Shown here: positions 1 through 13,108 of the stretch, in pieces | How positions within the stretch are numbered: the stretch's first letter is position 1 | Layout: each line of letters begins with the position of its first letter | DNA from: Sphagnum magellanicum | Taxonomy: Eukaryota; Streptophyta; Sphagnopsida; Sphagnales; Sphagnaceae | NCBI GenBank assembly: GCA_021904315.1 | Contig: CM038911.1 | Location: forward strand, 16,527,390 to 16,591,389 | Length of the DNA stretch: 64,000 nt | Direction: 5' to 3' | Position numbers and translations under genes: made by a program | The notes under the pieces: model-generated | The model's database searches: none | What the model saw: only the letters and a program-made list of their open reading frames with translations | Told to the model about the DNA's origin: nothing

Positions 1-3000
1 ACAGTGCTCAAGAAGAGGCGATGGTGGTTGTGAAATCTTGGTGATGGAACATGAGGAATGATGTGTCATTGATCTTGAAGGAAAAAAATAAAATACCACC
101 ACATTAAATTATGATTCCATGTTTGAATCATCAATTTTAGAGGTAGGTTAATTTTTTTTTAAAAGGTGGGGGTGGAGTTGTTGTGGGAATCTAGACACTA
201 ATGCTACTTAGTACCATGATGATCTAGTGTTCTATAACATTTTATAAACGATTAGTTCAATGTTAAGCAAGCTAACATTAAAGGTGCTAACACTAAGTAT
301 GAAGGTCTTTAGTGTGCCTTGTGCCATTGAACACATGTTGGATTGTAATTTTGCAATATATATATAAACCATATCCATAATCAAGGATTTTTTTTGTGAA
401 AAAGTTTTTCCATTTGGCAACAAAAAAAAAGGGTCACATCTTGTATAGAGGATTTATTTTGGAAAAGGACCCTTTTTGGGGGGGAAAAAAGAGTTGAATT
501 CGCCATATTTAGACGATAGGTTCTTGTATGTCTCTAATGTACATCATGGTTTGAAAAAAATAATAATATTGTCAATGATCCTCTTGTGGATAATTGGCAA
601 ATCCACCTACTCAACAAAAATGAAACCCAAGCCTATAACCATTTTGTATGTAATTTCTTTAAAAGCTGATTTTTATTTTTATTAAATTTTCAATGAAGAA
701 AGAATTATTCAAAATTTGATCACTCTTACACCATAAGTTTAAAAATTATGAAACCACCTTTATGCACCTATGATGAGTATGAGCTTTCCCCACTTTCTTT
801 GGATTTAAAACGTTTAAGTTTTATTGAATTTTCAATGATAAAAATATTCATAATTCAGCACCTCCAACATTAGAAGTCTAACTAGAGATTTTTGGCATGG
901 AATATTTTCATCATTTGGTAATTTAAAAAAAAAAAATTATTGACATATTCCATTTTAAAAGTACTAATAACCAGTAATTTTTTAAAAAATTGCCATGTTC
1001 ATACACATTGTTCAAGCAAATAGAGAAGCTATAAAAGAATTTTAATAAATTTTTACTTTCATAACTAGTCTATACCCAAAAGTGGTTAAATCTCCTTATG
1101 GATGATCACTTACTTAGTAGTAAGATAACAAAAAAGAAGGTTGCCTAGCAAATTTTCTAAATTTATAGAATCGTGAGTTTGATTTTGGACCTAGTCTTTC
1201 ACATTCCTAATTTTTGATTTCTGGTTTTTCAAAAAAAAATCCAAAGGGAATCAAATTCTATCTACCCACACACAACCCAATATTGAAAATTTTGTAAGCA
1301 TCAATTACATTGTATAACCAATGAAAATTGATGATTCCAAACTAGAAGTACACCTACTTGCAACATTCTTGAAAAAATGAAATTTGTATCATGATTTCAT
1401 TTCAATTTTGTAATATTGAAATTTTGTCAAATGTTTCCAAAAAATTAGCAAAAGTTGTTGAATTTACACTAGAACAAAAATATTTCCAAATATTTCCCAA
1501 ATTTTTGACAAAAAGATGAAAAATTGTTTTTGGAAAAAATCACTGAAAATTTGCATGATTGAAAAAAAAAAAAAAAAAAAACTTTGATACAAAAAGAAGT
1601 AAACCTAAAAAAAAGAGTTTGGAAGCAAGTTAATTTTTTAGTTCAGATTCTAGCAAGAGACCAATTTTTAGTTATAACAAAAATCCAATTCTTTAATTTT
1701 CAAGTTATGCAACATAGAATGTTGAATTGGAAATTGATTCAAGATCTAGACCTAGAAATGGTTTGGCCATAGAAAACAAAGGTTTCCAATTTCCACTAGT
1801 GTTGGGCAAATATCACCTTTTTGTGATATCCACCAAATAAGGATATTATTTGGTCAAAATTATTTATGAAAACTAGATATTAGAAAAAAATTCAATTTAA
1901 ATATTTGGTCAGATATCATATTTTTATGTTTTTTTATCGAACTAGGATGTCAATCTATTGGATACTTGTTGTTATTTATTAAGTGGATATCACTTTCATA
2001 TATTAACAACTTGAATTTCACATATTTTGTAAGAAAAATGCCATGAGGATTAAGAAAAAAAAGTAAATATCAAAATGAAAAAAATATATATTTAAAATTT
2101 TTTTTACATGTCTACAATTTCATTTTTATCAAAATATCCTTCAAATTCTTGCAATTCCCCCTCTATCTATGATTGTTATTTCAATATTTTAATGTTTTCC
2201 ATTACATTTTTTTCTATCATAATGTTTTATAGAGATAAGCAGAAAAACCTAAGCAAAAATACAATTTACAAAAAGTTTGAAAAAAAATCTTAACATTAAA
2301 AGAAATCTTCAAATATATGATTGATTTTATAACTAATCATAAAGGACAAAAATGACTGATAGTCATTATGGACAAATTGTTTATAACAATTGTCATTTAA
2401 AATTTGATGTGGCACATTTCATCCATCAATCATAAAAGACATATGTGAAATCATTAATGAAAACTAAATTAAAATTTTACTTAAATTTCATTTTGAAACT
2501 ATTGAGCCCTCAATTGGGTTTATTCACTTGACAAGTAGACTGACAAAATATTTTTAGTTATACACTTTATTGTGTTTTCATTCGAAAAAAATTGAAATTT
2601 GTCATCTTTCTTCAAACTTTAAATCTACAATCAATAAAACAAAAGTACAAAAATAAAACAAAGAAACACTTAATTTCAAGAAACAAGAAATTTAAAAAAT
2701 TAAAAAAATAGGAAACAAAAGAGAGGAAAAAAAAAACCTTAGTTCAAATGCTACAAGAATTTGCAAGAGGGCATGGAAGGGGTGAGTAAGGTGTGAGAGT
2801 AGAAGGAAAAAAGAAAGAAAAAAGAAAAACGAAAAAGAAGGAGAATGGCGAAAGAGGGAAAAAGAATTAAAGAGACCAACTATGACAACAAAGATGTTAG
2901 ATTGTGACATTTGCAACTTTTTTTGTATTTTCTAACCTATTTGACAAGCCGAATATCAACCATAATGAATGATCAATTGGAAGTGGAAGCTTTTGTGATG

Positions 3001-5160
3001 ACTATTTCCCAACAATCTAACATTGGTATGTAATTCACTATTGGTATCTTACAATTTTGAACAATAGCGTGCCATTTGTCCCTTACAATAAATTGTAAAA
3101 TTACTCTTTTTGAAAAAAAAAGGCAAGAAAACAAATTATGGTTCTTTACATCAAAGGGTTCCAAATAGGTCACTTGTTCCTACCACTTGCATGATGCTAG
3201 ATTGATTTATAATAAGCTAGCATTGTTTGCATCTCAAAAGCAAGAAAGCACCCATTTGGATACATAATTTACCACTCCAAGGTTATTTTCTTTGAATTTG
3301 AAAGCATATCTCCCAGCTAGATGCGTTTGTCAATTGAATTTAACCTCCACCCTCCACCTTTCACTACTTGATGTTGAGGATGGCTGCTCCCATTATATTT
3401 GGGCTTATGCCTTCAGGCTACTGATATGACCCTCAAATTAGGGAAGGCCCTCTGAAGCAAGTCTCACCTAATACAAAACTTACTATATAAATATATTCAT
3501 GAAGCTCTCATTTTTACACCCATCTATCTACGAAGGAAGGTAGTTTGTTTTATACTTATGAGATACACTGAACCATGATGCTTCAGATTGTATTCTGTGA
3601 TGTCTTTGGAAAGCTCTCAATGAGGAGGGGTGCATGGGCTTGGTTTCATGATGTTTGGACTTGTGATGCAAAAGTTCTTGAAGATTGAATAATTTCTTCA
3701 CAGAAAATTAAATTAAATCATAGCTAAAAGTTTCGAAGAACTTGGAATGTGCCTTTGCTGTTCTTGGAAAGATCCTGATGAGAGGGATTTAATGGAATTT
3801 ATTTGGTAAGATTTGGATTCAAAATGGGGGAGATATAATTTTAAAGTTATTTTTGCTGCTGAAATTTCAAATAAATTCCAAAAAACCAGGTTTTGGAAGG
3901 AAAAATCAGTTGAGGACGTGGTAACACTTGGGCCAATGTCACAGGCCACACTAGTATAAACTATAAACAACAAGTTTGTTAGTGTCTTGTACAGTTTGAT
4001 TGGGACCCTTTGGAAAACTAGACCAAACACCTTAGATCAAGTCTTCAAGGCCCCACCAAAAATTCAGACATGAAAAAAAAATTGTCTTTCAAAGCATGGA
4101 AGAAAACAACAATGGAACCCCAAGGAAAAATTCATCCAACCAATTATATATCTAATTATGTGGGTCTAAGCTTCTAACATTTCAATTTTCAGACATGTTC
4201 CTCAAGCTAGACACTGCTTATCTCTAGAGTACAAACCATAAACATTGCATGCTGACAATTAATCCAAAAAACTCAAAAGGCTCCACAAGTCAGCAGCGGG
4301 AAAATAATCCCAATTAAGAGATAATTAAAATCTGAAGAATTCCAGTGAGTGAAATTCCACCGTACCAAACTCAGAAGATTTGTAAGAAGAATAGAGTTTT
4401 CTGAAGGATTGTAAGAAATAACTACTTTAAATGTCTCTAAGAATCTTTTAGCATGTAAGTTAGATTAGGGTTTTAAACCACACAAACAAATTTTAGGCAG
4501 TAGCAAGAGCTATATATATAGATGGAGGTTTGAAGTGACTTAAATGGCACCAACTTAATGCTGGATTGGTCATATTAATTGATGCAGACTAATTTGAGCA
4601 GCAGTTAAAGCCTAGAGGTTGTATGTACAGGCAGACATGTGCCATGATCAACTTAACTGGTGTACTTACCTGGTGTAACTTGTGCTCGTAATACCACTGG
4701 TTTCAAATTGATATTTGATCCATTGGGTGTATTATTAAATTAATTTGATTTTTTATTTTTGTGTATTGGGTTGCTTTGTTGCATCTCCTTGCTTGGAAGG
4801 TCACATGTGCAAATGGTGGTTTAATTCTATCAATTTTTTTTGAGAAATTGGGATAAATATTTTTCACTTATATGAAGAATTTTCTTTGTTGTAACTTAGT
4901 AATGTAGTTTCAAGGTTAATAACAATGGGTTGGTTTTTTTATCTTGGCTTTCTGACTGTCTACATGAGTGCCAAAAACTGAATAAAGAGTTTTCATTCAT
5001 TTGCCTTTTGGTCTCCCCTGTGATGGTTCCAGCCATCAATATTTTATTCACCTCTTTTCTTTTTGTGCAAGAACCTGGCTTTCCTTGTTAATAGTATTAT
5101 GGGATTTTATTTATTTATTTTAATTTTAAGGTCGGTGCTTTGTCTAGAAATGCCAAATTG
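1..5160. other. AT-rich gene-poor stretch
   Basis: No coding region could be supported. The sequence is AT-rich with many A or T runs and short low-complexity tracts; all open frames are short and without recognisable motifs. One block (about 3590-3960) resembles a second block at 10390-10750 and is listed separately. Confidence 0.7.
3590..3960 (+). repeat. Diverged dispersed repeat, copy 1
   Basis: This block aligns by eye, in the same orientation, with 10390-10750. Shared landmarks in the same order are an AAA-CTCT / AGGGGTGCAT segment, a GATTGAATA-like segment, and a CACTTGGGCCA segment near the end. Identity is patchy, so this is an old family. No terminal repeats or coding domain were identified. 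Confidence 0.35.
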
Positions 5161-5917
5161 AGAGAAATAGTTTTCATTTATCAGTAGTGACTAATCTATC
5201 CGGGCCTCTCATCAGGGAATCCCTTGTTTCTTTTGCTCTCCATTGTCATGTGCACCTACTACTGAAATATACCTGCTGCACTGCAGGAGCCATTTGATAG
5301 AAACGAATTTCATTCATCCCTTGTGAATAGTCTATCCAGGACTTCTACCATCATGGAGTGCCCTATTGCTCTAGCTTTCAAATTGCCATGGTCTCGAACA
5401 TACTGCTCTGCTCTTGTCTTGCTTTCGCTTTCAAATTGCCATGATCTCAAACATACCGCTCTGCTCTGATCTTGCTTTCGCTTTCAAATTGTGATGCTCT
5501 CAAACAAACATATTGCGTGCGTGCGTGTATAGGCCTGCTACCCCTGCAGGTGCCAAAGAGGTAGAAACAGTTTCCACTCATGCATAAGGGAGTAGTAGTG
5601 AGTACTGTATGAGGGACACTTAGACATCATGTGATAGAAACAGTTTTCACTGGTCCGTCCCTCCATGATGAATAATCTAGTGGGGACTTTCGTTAAGGAA
5701 TCAATCCCCTACACTTGCTTTCCCTTTCACCACAATTCTGACTCACAATTCGCTTTCATCCAATCGTCATGATGAGCACGTACTGCTGCAGGAGCTTACA
5801 GACGTCGTGCTGCAGGAGCCAACTTAGTAATAGAGATAGTTTCCATTCATCCAGAGTGAATCATCTAGCCAACTTAGTAATAGAGATAGTTTCCATTCAT
5901 CCAGAGTGAATCATCTA
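5160..5917 (+). repeat. Degenerate tandem repeats upstream of the B3 gene
   Basis: A motif of the form TAGAAACAGTTTTCATTCAT, followed by GTGAAT and ATCTA, recurs several times (near 5165, 5298, 5560, 5635, 5830, 5880). Inside it lie two tidier arrays. A 53 bp unit starting GCTTTCAAATTG occurs at 5374, 5427 and 5480. A 50 bp unit is directly doubled at about 5818-5917 with almost no differences. The block lies just upstream of the putative B3 promoter and leader, so it may affect its regulation, but that is inference. Confidence 0.6.
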
Positions 5918-6045
5918 CCGTCCGAGATACGCACCTCGGTGATTTGGAATCCACTTCGTCATGCGCACCTACTGCGGTATCTAGATATACCTGCCTGCAG
6001 CGGGGGAAGGAGACGGCTGCTGTCACTGAAAACAACGTGCTGCAA

Positions 6046-6174
6046 TCTCTCTCTCTCTCTCTCTTGTCGGTGTTTTGTTTTTCTAGGTTATAGACGCAGC
6101 CTCATCGTCGTCCGTCCGACCTGCAGCAGGTGTGGAAGGGAACGGCAGGGAAAGGAAAGGAAAGGAAAGGAAAG
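6046..6174 (+). repeat. CT and GGAAA microsatellites in the B3 leader region
   Basis: An uninterrupted CT run lies at 6046-6064 and a GGAAA pentamer run at about 6149-6174. Pyrimidine tracts of this kind are common around plant transcription starts, so this may mark the promoter or 5' leader of the downstream gene. A pyrimidine-rich tract ending in CAG at about 6583 could also be the acceptor of a leader intron. Confidence 0.5.
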
Positions 6175-6677
6175 AGTGAGTTGCGGAGCTGAAACCCAAT
6201 AGACGTGTTCAGACCAGTGGAAGGGGCGCATTTCGTGAACGGGGAGAAAGCAAGCTGGTAAGTAGGGTAGATCGAAGCTTTTGCTTTGCAGGGCATTTTG
6301 CAAATGAAGAAAGAAAGAAAGAAAGAATTCATTGGCCTCTTAGGTTTGATGCAAGGGTTTGCAGTTGCCGATATGACCCCTACTTCCATGCACACATGAC
6401 TCTTGGCTGCTGATGCTCCTCATGCGCAGCAGCTGTTGTCGTCCAATCTACCGCCTTCTATACATGGCTTGTAATTGGTTGTTAGCGCTGCTGCTCATGT
6501 ATAGTGTTGTCCTTTCCGATCTGCCGTCTTCTATAACTGCCTTGTTGCAATTCTAGTCATGAAGCTGATGCTTCTTCTTCCAGTGGGATGTGCAATACTG
6601 ATGATGATCACCTGGGCCTCTCTTTCCCATGCAGCTTTTTTGTGAAGGAGAACAGCTACAGTAGAACAACAACAACA

Positions 6678-9649
6678 ATGGCGGATAAGTGGGACTTTCA
6701 GCGCATTCGAAGGTTTATGGACGAGCAGGCTGCTATGCCTGCTTCTTCGGTTTTATACATGAATGCCCCCGATTTAATTCGGCAACTACCGGCAGGGCCT
6801 CTCGGGACCTACAGTACTATGCCGTCTCAAGTAGCTGCGACGAATTCTAGACTCAAGGCGCCTGCTGCTGCTGCTGCAGTGGAACTCCAACAAAGTCCGT
6901 CGAAGAACAGATCATTAGAGGTGCCTGCTGCAGATCAGTCGAAGTTAATGTTTCAGCAAACTGGTCGCTCGCCGACGTTCACGGAGCCGGTGGTTCAGGC
7001 ATCATCGTGTGTGGAGGAGATTCGACATGATCTGCAGCAGGACGTTGCCACAATTCCAGCTAAGCATGCAGTGAAAAGATACAAGATGTCTTCGTCTGCA
7101 GAGAAGCCGTTTCATCAGCAAACTGTTGCCACAGTTCTCAGGGAGGCTGATCAAGCTCATGGCAATCCATCGAAAAGATCGGGGAAGGCTGTTTATAGGA
7201 AGCAGTTGCAGCAGCTGCAAACTGATCACGAAGAACCAGACTTAGAGTTGCGCCTTGGGAACGGCCACCTGCATAATGTTGACGTGCAAGGGAGGACCTT
7301 CCTGTATTCTAGAGCTAAGGAACTGCAACTCCAGCGAGCTGCTGCAGCATCTGCATACCCTATAAGCTGCCACATCCCTGTCGAAGTCCCGCGGCGAAGT
7401 CCCAATGAATTTCGATACCGCGTGGAGTCTCGCGGTAGCGTGCTGCAGCAGGTTACATCGGCTTTTTCCAGATCGGCAGCAGCTGCGCCTCCTCCGATCA
7501 TTGGATCAACAAGCACCGCCATGCTGCCGGTATCCTCTAGAGCTGCTGTGCAACAACATCCCCGACTGGCCGAGCTGCAGCAGGTTACATCAGCTTTTTC
7601 CAAACCGGCAGCAGCTGTGCCTCCTCCGATCATTAGATCAACAAGCACCGCCATGCTGCCGGTATCCTCTAGAGCTGCTGTGCAACAACATCCCCGACTG
7701 GCCGAGCTGCAGCAGGTTACATCAACTTTTTCCAGACCGGCAGCAGCCGCGCCTCCTCCGATCATTGGATCAACAAGCACCGCCATGCTGCCGGTATCCT
7801 CTAGAGCTGCTGTGCAACAACATCCCCGACTGGCCGAGCCGAATCACGGCACGGTGCAGCTGGAGGTTTTGAAGGATGGCGGAAGAGCAGCGGCTCTGCG
7901 ATCATACAGGCAGCAATTGATCATGACCCGATCTGCATCATCATCAGAGATGCCCATCGTGTTGCCGCCCGTGCTCGGGCCCTACACTACTACTGAATCT
8001 TACAAGGGTTCACCTCATCATAACTGTAGTCCAGCGACCACCACCATCAGCAACGCGATGATCATCCGTCATCCTGCAAGTGTGATCATGGGCACGATGG
8101 GTCCTCCTCCTCCTCCTCCTCCTACTCCATTGATGATGATGAGTTCGATGGGTCCTCCTCCTCTCCCTGAGATATTGGGTCCTACAGCAGCTCAGGCACA
8201 GCCGTCAGTAATATCGATTCCCTTTCCTCAAGGCCTACCGGCATTACCATCTTCGCCATGTCGCGATGTGTTTTTATGTAAGTACTACGTTCACTTCCTT
8301 CTCCTAGAGCTCTTGCAGCTTTTCATGAGTCATCCGATTCCAACAGCTGCTCTTGGACTTTATATTCCCCTATCTTTTCATGTAGTAATGATTCAGGCCG
8401 GGATGTATGTGGTCATGAGTTTTGTACTTGTCTCGAATATGTGAATTTCCAGGATTTTCAATTGGACAATTTGGCAGATGGGGAATTATAGGTCATCACA
8501 TACTGTGCATTACATGCATGCATGCAGTCCATCAAGAACTCTGTAAAATTTACATAAGAAATCATGAATATTAATTTCAGCTTTGTATCTTACTAACTAC
8601 ATAACAATTGGTATAATTTGTTAAAAATTGAGCTTATGTGGCTAATTCTGTATCGGATTGATTTTTGTGTACATGATGATCTACTGCTGCCTGCAGCAGC
8701 AGCTGCTCCTCCTCACTCAGGTCAGCAGGAGGAAGTTGCAAACCGCGCTGCACTAGTGCAGATCCCCGGCCGGTCGAGGAATTCTCCAGCCGTAGCTGCT
8801 GCTGCTGCTGCCACAGTAATGGTAGGCAAAGTTCCAGATTTTTCGGTTACCCTAACCAAGTTTGCTGTGGATTGCAAGTTTTCCGTGGATTGGAGTGATG
8901 CGGAAAATCATAATCAGCAGCAGCAGGTGCAGCTTGTGAGTAGAATATAATACTCTCTTCCTCATCATCATCACAATTTTTTTTTTTTGTTTGATGCAAA
9001 TTCTATCACGTAATTTGCATGTTCAAAGAGATTATTCAACTCTGCAGTGCTTCATCATATATAATTGTCTGACCCTATAACACTAGATATGATGGATACA
9101 TTCTACAATTTAAGTGATTAAACTCCAAGAGATCAGCTTTGATCATCAGTTATTATAATCAGTTTGTATAATGTCACTATTTTATTAAAACTGTAAATTG
9201 ATTTCAAGTAATTCAAATTTATTCTACAACTTTATTGATTTCTTTCTATTTTTTTCATTTTTTTTCCTTTCTTTTTCCCTTCAATGTTTTACTGGAATCA
9301 ATAAAGTGTGTGTTTTTTTCAGGTGCTTCCTGAGGTCATTAGCAAGCACCTGCCAAAAGAAGCTGTTCCATTGATTTTAAGAGCAAAACTGGCAGTTGAT
9401 GGACATAACCACTCAGCTTCTTCTTCTTCACAGTCCGATGTTGGTGCTGGTGCTCTTGCACAGCATCATGAGCTGTTAGACTGGCCAGTAACCTGGAGAC
9501 CTACAGCAGGGACATCGAGCATTTGTGATGGGTGGTCTCAGTTTGTGAAGGATGGTAAGTTGGAAGTTGGTGATTTCTGCAGGTTCCACCAGAGTGCCCT
9601 TGACAGGAATCTCTTCGAAGTTCAAATCATTAGACCCATCAAACTGTGA
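6678..9649 (+). CDS. B3-domain transcription factor, REM-like, with EAR motif (three exons)
   Basis: Exons 6678-8277, 8697-8935 and 9323-9649 join in frame with GT-AG borders (donors GTAAGT and GTGAGT) to give 721 residues. I start at ATG 6678 because it sits in a strong plant context (AACAACAATGGC); an in-frame ATG at 6588 would add 30 residues. The first 575 or so residues are low-complexity, with Ala, Pro and Gln runs and three 44-residue tandem repeats (256-387). LELRL at 189-193 in an acidic setting fits the LxLxL EAR repression motif. The B3 DNA-binding domain runs from about 580 to the C-terminus: FSVTLTKFAVD, LPEVISKHLP, WPVTWRP, GWSQFVKDGKLEVGDFCRF. It is split across exons 2 and 3 and carries an insertion rich in Ser, Gln and His. 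One C-terminal B3 domain without an auxin-response or VP1 module suggests a REM-like protein, so a nuclear DNA-binding regulator, probably a repressor. A possible poly(A) signal lies at about 9923. Confidence 0.85.
7443..7838 (+). repeat. Three in-frame 132 bp tandem repeats in the B3 gene
   Basis: The unit begins CTGCAGCAGGTTACATC at 7443, 7575 and 7707, exactly 132 bp apart, encoding 44 residues that start LQQVTSAFS and include PPPIIGSTSTAMLPVSSRAA. The copies differ at only a few bases, so the expansion is recent or kept uniform by conversion. The reading frame is preserved throughout. Confidence 0.95.
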
Positions 9650-12600
9650 TCCAGATGAAGAAGAAGAAGAAGAAGAAGAAGAATGCTGCTACCGCTGTGC
9701 TGCTGCACACTACGAATTTCTTGTTAATTCAGTTATACATGTGATTAATCTATTGGAAGTGAAAATGGGTGTGGAATTACATCATGGGTAGAATTTGTCT
9801 TATACCTATGACAATATTGTTGTTGAGAGGCCTTGTTATTTAGCACTCTAATTAACTGCAAGTTTCATTTCAAAGTAGTTATTACGGTTGGTTTCTCGTA
9901 GGTATGCATGAAGTACATTTGCAATAAAACATTGATATAGAGATTGTCATGTGGGGGGGGGTTCTTCAGACTTATATCTCCAATTTTGAGACAATTTACA
10001 CATGTGGAAACATATTATATAGATCTGTTGTATTCACATCTCTCATTCTTTTGGAGTTTTAAAAGAAGTAATTTACCTAGAAGACCTAATTTGCAAATTT
10101 GGGTTAATATGCACATGTTGAGTTTTTCTAGCTTAAATTATTTGAGTTCATTTATAACAAGCTTCAGCTAAATTAAATATGGATTCACACATTTGTGTTG
10201 CTTTTGAACTCAAGCTTTTAGTTGGTGTTCTGAATTGTATTAGATAGAGAGGATTTTTAGTTTGTATGTGAAGGTGAGTATTGCAGATGAGTTCACACCA
10301 ATTATATTAACATCAATTTAATATTAAAGAAGGTGTTTTGTTTGTCAAGTTGAAATCTCCCAACCCATAGCCCCCACCCCCCCCCCCAGTGTGCTTTTGG
10401 TACCATTGGGAAACTCTTGATAATTAGGGGTGCATCAAGGGGGTTTTGTAATGTTTATACCTTTAGACATACCATGCAAGAGTAATTGAATATTGAACAA
10501 TTTTGTCAGGAGAAATTTCATAAAATCTAAATAAATAATTAAATAAATTGGGGCAAGTTCTGGAACTGTTGGAAAGTCTGTGATGAGTCGGATATTTTGG
10601 AGGTGAATTCATCAATTTTCAAAATTACTGCAAATTCAATATCTCTCTCAACTCTATCATCAGGATCTTGTTCACACTTGGGCCAGCAATACACTCCACA
10701 CTCCCTAGTTGTATGTTATGGAAGAGGGTATTGGTTCAAGAGGTAAATGGAAGAGGCCAGCCTGAAAACTTATTTTGACCTGTAGTGACCCCATGAGTTT
10801 ACAAGTTAACATGCAAACTTCCACTTGATGTTTCTTTTAAGATCAATATAAATTAATGACATTAAAATCACATTGCCTCCATTTGAAAACATATGACATA
10901 TATTTAAATCTTTTGTGAAATTATCAAATTTGTGAACCCATGTATAATTATTTGTCCATAAATCACATGACATGGCGCATGAATTGTCATATGATCATTC
11001 GTGTGCCATTTGTTTGACCTCAGGGGTTGTTCATAATTTGTAACTTATAATAACACTACAGGACAATTTAGATTGTGGCATAATTTATTTGACCTTGGAT
11101 GTCATTCATATGTTATCTAACAACATGATATAGTCCACAAGTTTGAATTTGTTCATGTGATGATGGATGGTGTGCCTGAAGGTATTAAAGTGTTCAGAAA
11201 GTATGCCAAATTTAATTAAGCATGCCCATGTTCAAGGTAATCAACAAAATTTACAATTAATTAGGTACATGGTAAATGTTCAGAAATTGATTCATTATTT
11301 TGGACTGATAAATGTACCAATCTAATGAATTGCCCACTCTCTCCATGTTTGTTATTGAGAGGAAAACAACATCAACAAGGAATTGGTCTAGAGAAATTGT
11401 CCACCCACTTCATTCTTATTCTATTGAACTAGAAGATTATTAAGGAGGCTGGCATAAAATAATTGTCCACACCCATTCCATTCTTATTATACAATATAAA
11501 GGAAAAGGAAGTCAATAGGTCTAGACATAGTTTTGTATGCCTCGACTAAAATTTATTCTCTTGATTTATCTAGAGACTTTATGAATTCAATTCATTAATG
11601 ACATTATGATATTACCTTGTGCACTTAGAATCTTCCAAGCCTAACTACCTCATTCCTTTCTCCTATTGACCTAAGTGACGTGCATATGAAAAGGCACATC
11701 AACTTGACCATTATTTTCATTGTTTCAACTATTTTTCAAATACCTTTTCAAAAGGTCCATCCCATTCACATACTCTTTAAAACTTTCCTTTTTCAAAGTG
11801 ATGTTAAATATAAATTTTCACATTAAAAAAAATAATCATTAAAAGAATTTTTTTGATTTTTTATATTTATGAAATTGATAAATCTTCACATTCTTTACCA
11901 TTATTCTTACATCTTTCTCACATACACTTCAAAAATTTCCCTTTCAAATTGCAGCTCAATATAACCTTTTCCATTTAAAAAATGATCATAAAATATATAT
12001 TTTAAGAATTAATTAAACTTTACCTTTACCTTTAGATGATTTTCAATTTTTTTGAATTGATTAAATACTAATTTATATTTTTCATTTATGTTTACATTTA
12101 AAATGATAATATCTTCACATTTATTCAAATATTTCTCTTTAAACACTTTAGTAACACTACTATTTAATTACCAAATTTTCAAACATAACACTATATAACC
12201 TTGGATTAGTCTAGAACTTCTTTCCATGGCCCCAAGGTTTTAGTAGATGTTTTTTTTTCATCCGTTCTTGCCTAGACACCTTCATGCCTTTTTTGTATCT
12301 CTATTTATTTTTATGTATGATTTGAAAACTCATGACTAGTTATCAATATTGTAGATTATTCACACAATGGTTTGGTTGCACCCCATGCCTCCATGCTTGG
12401 AATATCTCCATCCTATTAATGCAATTGTTGTTGATCAATTTTTGGCATTTTTGTTGAAAATCTTGCCTTGCTAAATCACAATAATTATAATGGCTTGGGA
12501 TCTTGCTCCATCCCAAAAAAAATTCATAATACCAAAATCATGCAATCAATCTTGGAAATCCTTGGCATCCGTGCATTACAAGTTCTTGGATCATAATGAT

Positions 12601-13046
12601 GATTTATCATTTTTTTCAAAACACATTCCCACTATTTGACATTAAGAAAATAAGTTGAAAAATTTTGAAATTACCATTGGAAAGACAAAGAGGATCCAAT
12701 AGTTGTTTATTAAAATTAATATTGGTCAAAAATCAATTGATGTTGAGTACTTTATAGAGAATGTTTAAATCATATGTACTTAAAATTATACCTTTAGCAT
12801 GAAATGTTGTGTGTGAGAGACAGAGAAAAGTTTGATCACAAATGCCTTTTCCAATCCTTATACAATATTTATTTCAAACTTTTCAATATAAAAAATTGGT
12901 TAATATGATCTATCAAAAGGTTCAAATGGTACAAACTTATATGTCCTTAAATCAACCAAATAAAATTCTAATATTTTTTATATTTCACTAAATTATTTTT
13001 AGAATAACTATAATTTTGATAATTCAAGGTAATGCCCTTGAAGCCG
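9650..13046. other. Gene-poor stretch downstream of the B3 gene
   Basis: Just past the stop codon there is a GAA trinucleotide run (about 9657-9681). The rest is AT-rich with short open frames only, a C run at about 10374-10387, and the second copy of a diverged repeat at 10390-10750. No gene was recognised. Confidence 0.6.
10390..10750 (+). repeat. Diverged dispersed repeat, copy 2
   Basis: Partner of the block at 3590-3960, sharing the same ordered landmarks including AGGGGTGCAT near the start and CACTTGGGCCA near the end. Family unknown; strongly diverged. Confidence 0.35.
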
Positions 13047-13108
13047 GGTGTTCCTGAAATAAGTGCCCCTCAGTTCCACCTTAGCCAAGCACTTATTTCA
13101 GGAACACC
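13047..13108 (+). ncRNA. Perfect-stem foldback, miRNA-precursor-like or tiny MITE
   Basis: GGTGTTCCTGAAATAAGTGC at 13047-13066 is followed after 22 bases by its exact reverse complement at 13089-13108. Pairing extends imperfectly outward on both sides. A perfect 20 bp stem with a short loop is the size of a plant small-RNA duplex, but a short inverted-repeat transposon remnant would look the same. I do not recognise the sequence as a known miRNA family. Confidence 0.35.

Noticed and set aside
7226-7786. Antisense and shifted frames over the B3 tandem repeats
   Set aside because: They are long only because the repeat unit is a multiple of three and free of stops in other frames. No domain is present.
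6588-8444. Single 618-codon frame as the whole B3-region gene
   Set aside because: It has no DNA-binding domain and reads past a GTAAGT donor at 8278 into AT-rich intron. Splicing to 8697 and 9323 restores a B3 domain, and the ATG at 6678 has the better context.
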